From the NCBI GenBank assembly GCA_020060215.1, contig JAGVAP010000085.1, positions 1 through 57,205 of the forward strand: DNA of 57,205 nt. The letters are read 5' to 3'. The notes beneath the pieces were generated by a model. It was not told where the DNA came from. It saw nothing but the letters and a program-made list of their open reading frames with translations, and did no database searches. Numbering within the stretch: position 1 is the first letter of the stretch; every line of letters begins with the position of its first letter. Both the position numbers and the translations under genes were made by a program. This stretch comes from Deltaproteobacteria bacterium. Lineage in GTDB: Bacteria; Desulfobacterota; DSM-4660; Desulfatiglandales; HGW-15. Below, piece by piece: positions 54,713-57,205 of the stretch.

Positions 54713-55783
54713 ATGGCCTCTTCAGTCAGATACAAGGGGGTAAACGGCCTCCGGGCGATCAGGCGCTGGGCCATCCCCTACCTCAACTCCCACATCCATG
54801 CACGCGAATTCCGCCCGGTTCTTTGCTACCTCTTCACCGAGTGGCGGTGCAACATCGATTGTCATTATTGCTTCCAGTACGATAACCGTCTTCCGGGGAT
54901 GGCCCTGGACACGGCCAAGAGCTCCCTGGAGTGGCTTTGGTCCCTCGGATGCAGGGTCGTTTCCCTGATGGGCGGCGAGCCCCTCATGCGCAAGGACTTC
55001 GTCATCGAGATCACGCGGTTCGGTGCGGACAAGGGGTTCTTCGTCTATCTCCCTACGAACGGTTATCTCCTGGACAAACCCTTCATAGACGAGATCGGCC
55101 GCGCGGGTGTGGCTGCAATCAATCTCGCCGTGGATTGTATCGCTCCACGAAAGGGACTCCCGAAGGCCCTGCTCAACATCGAGCCGCAGTTCCGCTACCT
55201 CCTGAAGCGTCAGAAAGAATATGGGTACCTCCTCTTTTTCAACATCAATATCTGCAGGAGCAACCTCAAGGAGGTCAAGCTCCTGACGGAGATCGCACAC
55301 CAGAACCAAATCGGGACCGACTATCACCTGAACGAACCGCCCCACAACTTTGTCGGCCTCGACCACTACCGCCACATGGATGACATGCTGAGCATCACAC
55401 CCGATGCGTATCAGGAGCTGGACGAGCTCCTCGACTGGATCATCGAAAGACATCGCATGGGGCGGCCCATGGTCAACCCGATCTCTCACCTGCTTTCCTT
55501 CAAGGGGAGGGTCCGGGGTCGAATCAGGCCATGGGATTGCCGGGCAGGGCACAACGGTGCCTTGATCAGGCCGGACGGCACGCTCTCACCGTGCTTTGAC
55601 ATGATCACCTATGATCATGACTGGGGACGGATCTGGTCGCCCAGGTTTGTGAAAGAGGAACTGGACGCGTTGAAGAAGAGGTGTTTGCCCCTCTGCTCCT
55701 CGACCTGTTTTTACACCATGGGCCATTATTACAACCTTCACTTTTTTCCGGAGTGGATCCTGCAGCACGTGCGCGTGGGCTGA
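54713..55783 (+). CDS. Radical SAM protein with C-terminal cysteine-rich (SPASM-like) region
   Basis: 356-aa iron-sulfur protein using S-adenosylmethionine radicals. CxxxCxxC cluster at C46, C50 and C53 (WRCNIDCHYCFQ), preceded by RPVLCYLFTE; the GGEP motif (SLMGGEPLMRKDF); C-terminal cysteines in WDCRAGHNGALIRPDGTLSP, CFDM and KRCLPLCSSTCF that could hold an auxiliary cluster. GGAGGTGTCC precedes ATG 54713 (a GTG 6 nt earlier is possible). It lies 67 nt upstream of a CDP-archaeol-synthase-like gene, suggesting a lipid modification role. The specific reaction is unknown. Confidence 0.88.
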   Translation: MASSVRYKGVNGLRAIRRWAIPYLNSHIHAREFRPVLCYLFTEWRCNIDCHYCFQYDNRLPGMALDTAKSSLEWLWSLGCRVVSLMGGEPLMRKDFVIEITRFGADKGFFVYLPTNGYLLDKPFIDEIGRAGVAAINLAVDCIAPRKGLPKALLNIEPQFRYLLKRQKEYGYLLFFNINICRSNLKEVKLLTEIAHQNQIGTDYHLNEPPHNFVGLDHYRHMDDMLSITPDAYQELDELLDWIIERHRMGRPMVNPISHLLSFKGRVRGRIRPWDCRAGHNGALIRPDGTLSPCFDMITYDHDWGRIWSPRFVKEELDALKKRCLPLCSSTCFYTMGHYYNLHFFPEWILQHVRVG

Positions 55784-55850
55784 TGGTGGCGCAGAATCGA
55801 GACGAGAGGATTCCCGGCGCCTCGCCGATGCATCCGTCGAAGAGAACCCG

Positions 55851-56423
55851 ATGACGATGACCCTGCAGATCGCGTTCCTGGGGTCACCCCTCCTGCTCAC
55901 GGCCCTGGCCGGTGGACTGTGCCTCCGGTACGACTGTCTGACCTCCCTCAAGAGACCCTTGGATGCAGGGCTTCTTTTCAGGGGAGAGAGGGTTTTCGGC
56001 GATCACAAGACATGGCGGGGATTGTTCTTGAACGTGGCGTTCTGTACACTCGGGACGTGGATTCAAGGCAGGTTTCAGCGGACCGGCCAACTCCCGCCTT
56101 GGCTGCCCTTGTGTGACTATGGGGGGCTTTGGGTGCCTGTAGGGCTGGCCCTGGGTCTCGGGGCGACCTTGGGTGAGCTTCCCAACAGTTTCCTGAAACG
56201 GCAGCTTCGGATCGAACCGGGCAAGAGGAGGGGGGGAGTTGTCGGGTTTGCTCTCTTCCTGTTCGATCAGGTGGACCTGGCGATCGGGGTCTGGTTCTTT
56301 CTGTATCCCTTGATCAGGCCGCCGATGCGGCTCATCCTGTGGTCTCTTGCGCTCACGATCCCTCTGCACCTGCTCGTCTCCATCATAGGATACGTTCTGG
56401 GCATGCGCAAGACACTGACCTGA
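55851..56423 (+). CDS. CDP-archaeol synthase-like membrane protein (CarS family)
   Basis: 190-aa integral membrane protein with about five hydrophobic helices. The CarS/DUF46 pattern is visible: DAGLLFRGERVFGDHKTWRG near 38-57, GELPNSFLKRQLRIEPGKRR (about 108-127) and LFDQVDLAIGVWFF, corresponding to FGDHKTWRG, GDxxxSxxKRRxGxxPG and DQxD in archaeal CarS. Archaeal CarS attaches CDP to archaetidic acid; bacterial homologues have unknown or ether-lipid-related roles. The start at 55851 is weakly supported (GAAGAG upstream). Pairs with the radical SAM gene just before it. Confidence 0.82.
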   Translation: MTMTLQIAFLGSPLLLTALAGGLCLRYDCLTSLKRPLDAGLLFRGERVFGDHKTWRGLFLNVAFCTLGTWIQGRFQRTGQLPPWLPLCDYGGLWVPVGLALGLGATLGELPNSFLKRQLRIEPGKRRGGVVGFALFLFDQVDLAIGVWFFLYPLIRPPMRLILWSLALTIPLHLLVSIIGYVLGMRKTLT

Positions 56424-56723
56424 ATGGACCCGGTTTTCGATACCAAATTGAAGACTCCTTCTGTGTGCAGCGAGTGCCGCGGCCTCCGCCTTGCAGCCAC
56501 CGGCAGGCCTCAGGCCCTTCGCCCGCACATCGGCCAACTTCTCTTTTGCGGCCGCAAGCTGTGCCTGGATCGTATCTTCCTCTGGTCTGCATTCAGCATT
56601 TTTTTCAGGATATCCCCGTCCCTCCATGGCTTGATACAACGCATCCTGTCGGCGACATCCACAAGCGAACCAAGAACCGGCGGAGAAGCTTCCATATGAA
56701 TGAATATCGTTGGATCTCTATTC
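56424..56723. other. Intergenic stretch after the CarS-like gene
   Basis: About 300 nt without a convincing gene. A minus-strand reading frame (QAQLAAAKEKLADVRAKG) looks like a coiled-coil fragment but runs deep into the CarS-like gene and lacks a proper start or stop here, so it may be a decayed gene end. Confidence 0.35.
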
Positions 56724-56725
56724 TT

Positions 56726-56857
56726 GTAGGAGCAAGCTCCTGCTTGCGATCTTTTCGGGAGTCGAATGAATCGCATGCAGGAGCTTGCTCCTACAGAAGA
56801 CCACCAGGACTCGCTGTTCGATCGATCTTGCCACCTCCGGGGGCAAGCGACCGGGGC
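56726..56857 (-). repeat. REP-like dispersed repeat, copy 2 (inverted)
   Basis: Reverse complement of copy 1: GCCCCGGTCGCTTGCCCCCG, then GAGGTGGCAAGATCGATCGA, ACAG..., followed by the palindrome GTAGGAGCAAGCTCCTGCAT/GCGAT and its inverse. Identity with 51473-51605 is high across the unique arm and the palindrome; a few point changes separate them. Confidence 0.75.
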
Positions 56858-57047
56858 CGACCTCCGTGAAAGAGGACAAGGGAGTCGGTACGAGACCCCC
56901 CCTTCCAGGGGGCCTCATCCAGCCACCAGTTACTGGTGGTGTTGATTATGACAAGGCTGAAAATGAAAATTGACGAGAAGAAACGGATCGGATTAGTCTG
57001 CGCTGACAGGGCCTGATCAAACAGGGGATCGGAAACGGAGGCGATCG

Positions 57048-57205
57048 ATGAGCCTACACTCGCAGACAAGAGGTGCAATCCTGAATTTCAGAGGCAACTC
57101 GACCTTATGCGCATTTTTGGTTGCGATCTGCCTGATGTCTCTGGGGGGCTGCTGTCCGGTCACACCCGCCACCACCATTCCGGCGACGGTTCCGGAAGTC
57201 CGCCC
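57048..57205 (+). CDS. Putative lipoprotein, N-terminal part, cut by window edge
   Basis: About 52 codons visible. MSLHSQTRGAILNFRGNSTL, then CAFLVAICLMSLGGC gives a long n-region, a hydrophobic core and a lipobox LGGC, with Cys lipidation predicted near residue 36. The mature start is proline/threonine-rich (CPVTPATTIPATVPEV). ACGGAGGCGATCG precedes the ATG. Only the exported, membrane-anchored nature can be stated; function unknown. Confidence 0.7.
   Translation, partial: MSLHSQTRGAILNFRGNSTLCAFLVAICLMSLGGCCPVTPATTIPATVPEVR

Noticed and set aside
55884..56639. A 251-codon minus-strand frame over the CarS-like gene
   Set aside because: Mostly antisense to the CarS-like gene; its first part resembles a coiled coil but no start or stop supports a gene there.

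Overview
The window is high-GC bacterial DNA that looks like an anaerobic Desulfobacterota (former Deltaproteobacteria) genome. The indications are a DHH-CBS-poly(A)-polymerase fusion, a tungsten-type aldehyde:ferredoxin oxidoreductase, several TRAP-coupled acyl-CoA pathways, a type II sulfide:quinone reductase and a peroxiredoxin gene with an in-frame UGA at its catalytic position. The lineage is inferred from gene content and was not tested.

Layout: (1) 1-6059: the 5' end of lepA (minus), then a FadR-type GntR regulator divergent from an acyl-CoA ligase plus a complete TRAP transporter. (2) 6350-8854: a three-PAS histidine kinase followed by kaiB, with no kaiC or kaiA. (3) about 8900-12414: the left end of a Mu-like prophage (repressor, Ner-like regulator, DDE transposase, two small genes), cut off at the start codon of a glutamate dehydrogenase gene. 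(4) 13855-17342 (minus): an oxidative-stress group of PerR-like regulator, KatG and a selenocysteine peroxiredoxin. (5) 17729-24960 (minus): housekeeping genes, namely tRNA-Val(CAC), rluB, scpB, scpA, the DHH/CBS/nucleotidyltransferase fusion, dksA, dnaJ and rpoZ. (6) 25147-28069 (minus): a cytoplasmic alpha-amylase and two receiver proteins, one with an HPt domain. (7) 28657-35539: SQR, a small SCP2-like protein, Fe-alcohol dehydrogenase plus AOR, a secreted intradiol-dioxygenase-like protein and an amidohydrolase lipoprotein.

(8) 35622-54227: the largest unit, about 18.6 kb on the plus strand. A TetR regulator with a clear promoter and operator is followed by acyl-CoA dehydrogenase, acyl-CoA ligase, SDR, a TRAP transporter (DctQ frameshifted), SDR, a molybdopterin oxidoreductase, a 4-hydroxybutyryl-CoA-dehydratase/HpaB-like flavoprotein lacking the Fe-S ligands, 3-hydroxyacyl-CoA dehydrogenase, thiolase, enoyl-CoA hydratase, a second 3-hydroxyacyl-CoA dehydrogenase and a second acyl-CoA dehydrogenase. 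Together these take up an organic acid, activate it with CoA and beta-oxidise it. The molybdoenzyme and the HpaB-like protein suggest an unusual substrate that cannot be named from sequence alone.

(9) 54228-57205: remnants (a decayed Crp/Fnr gene and an IS200/IS605-like end), then a radical SAM protein beside a CDP-archaeol-synthase-like membrane protein, and the start of a lipoprotein gene. At least two families of dispersed repeats occupy intergenic spaces.
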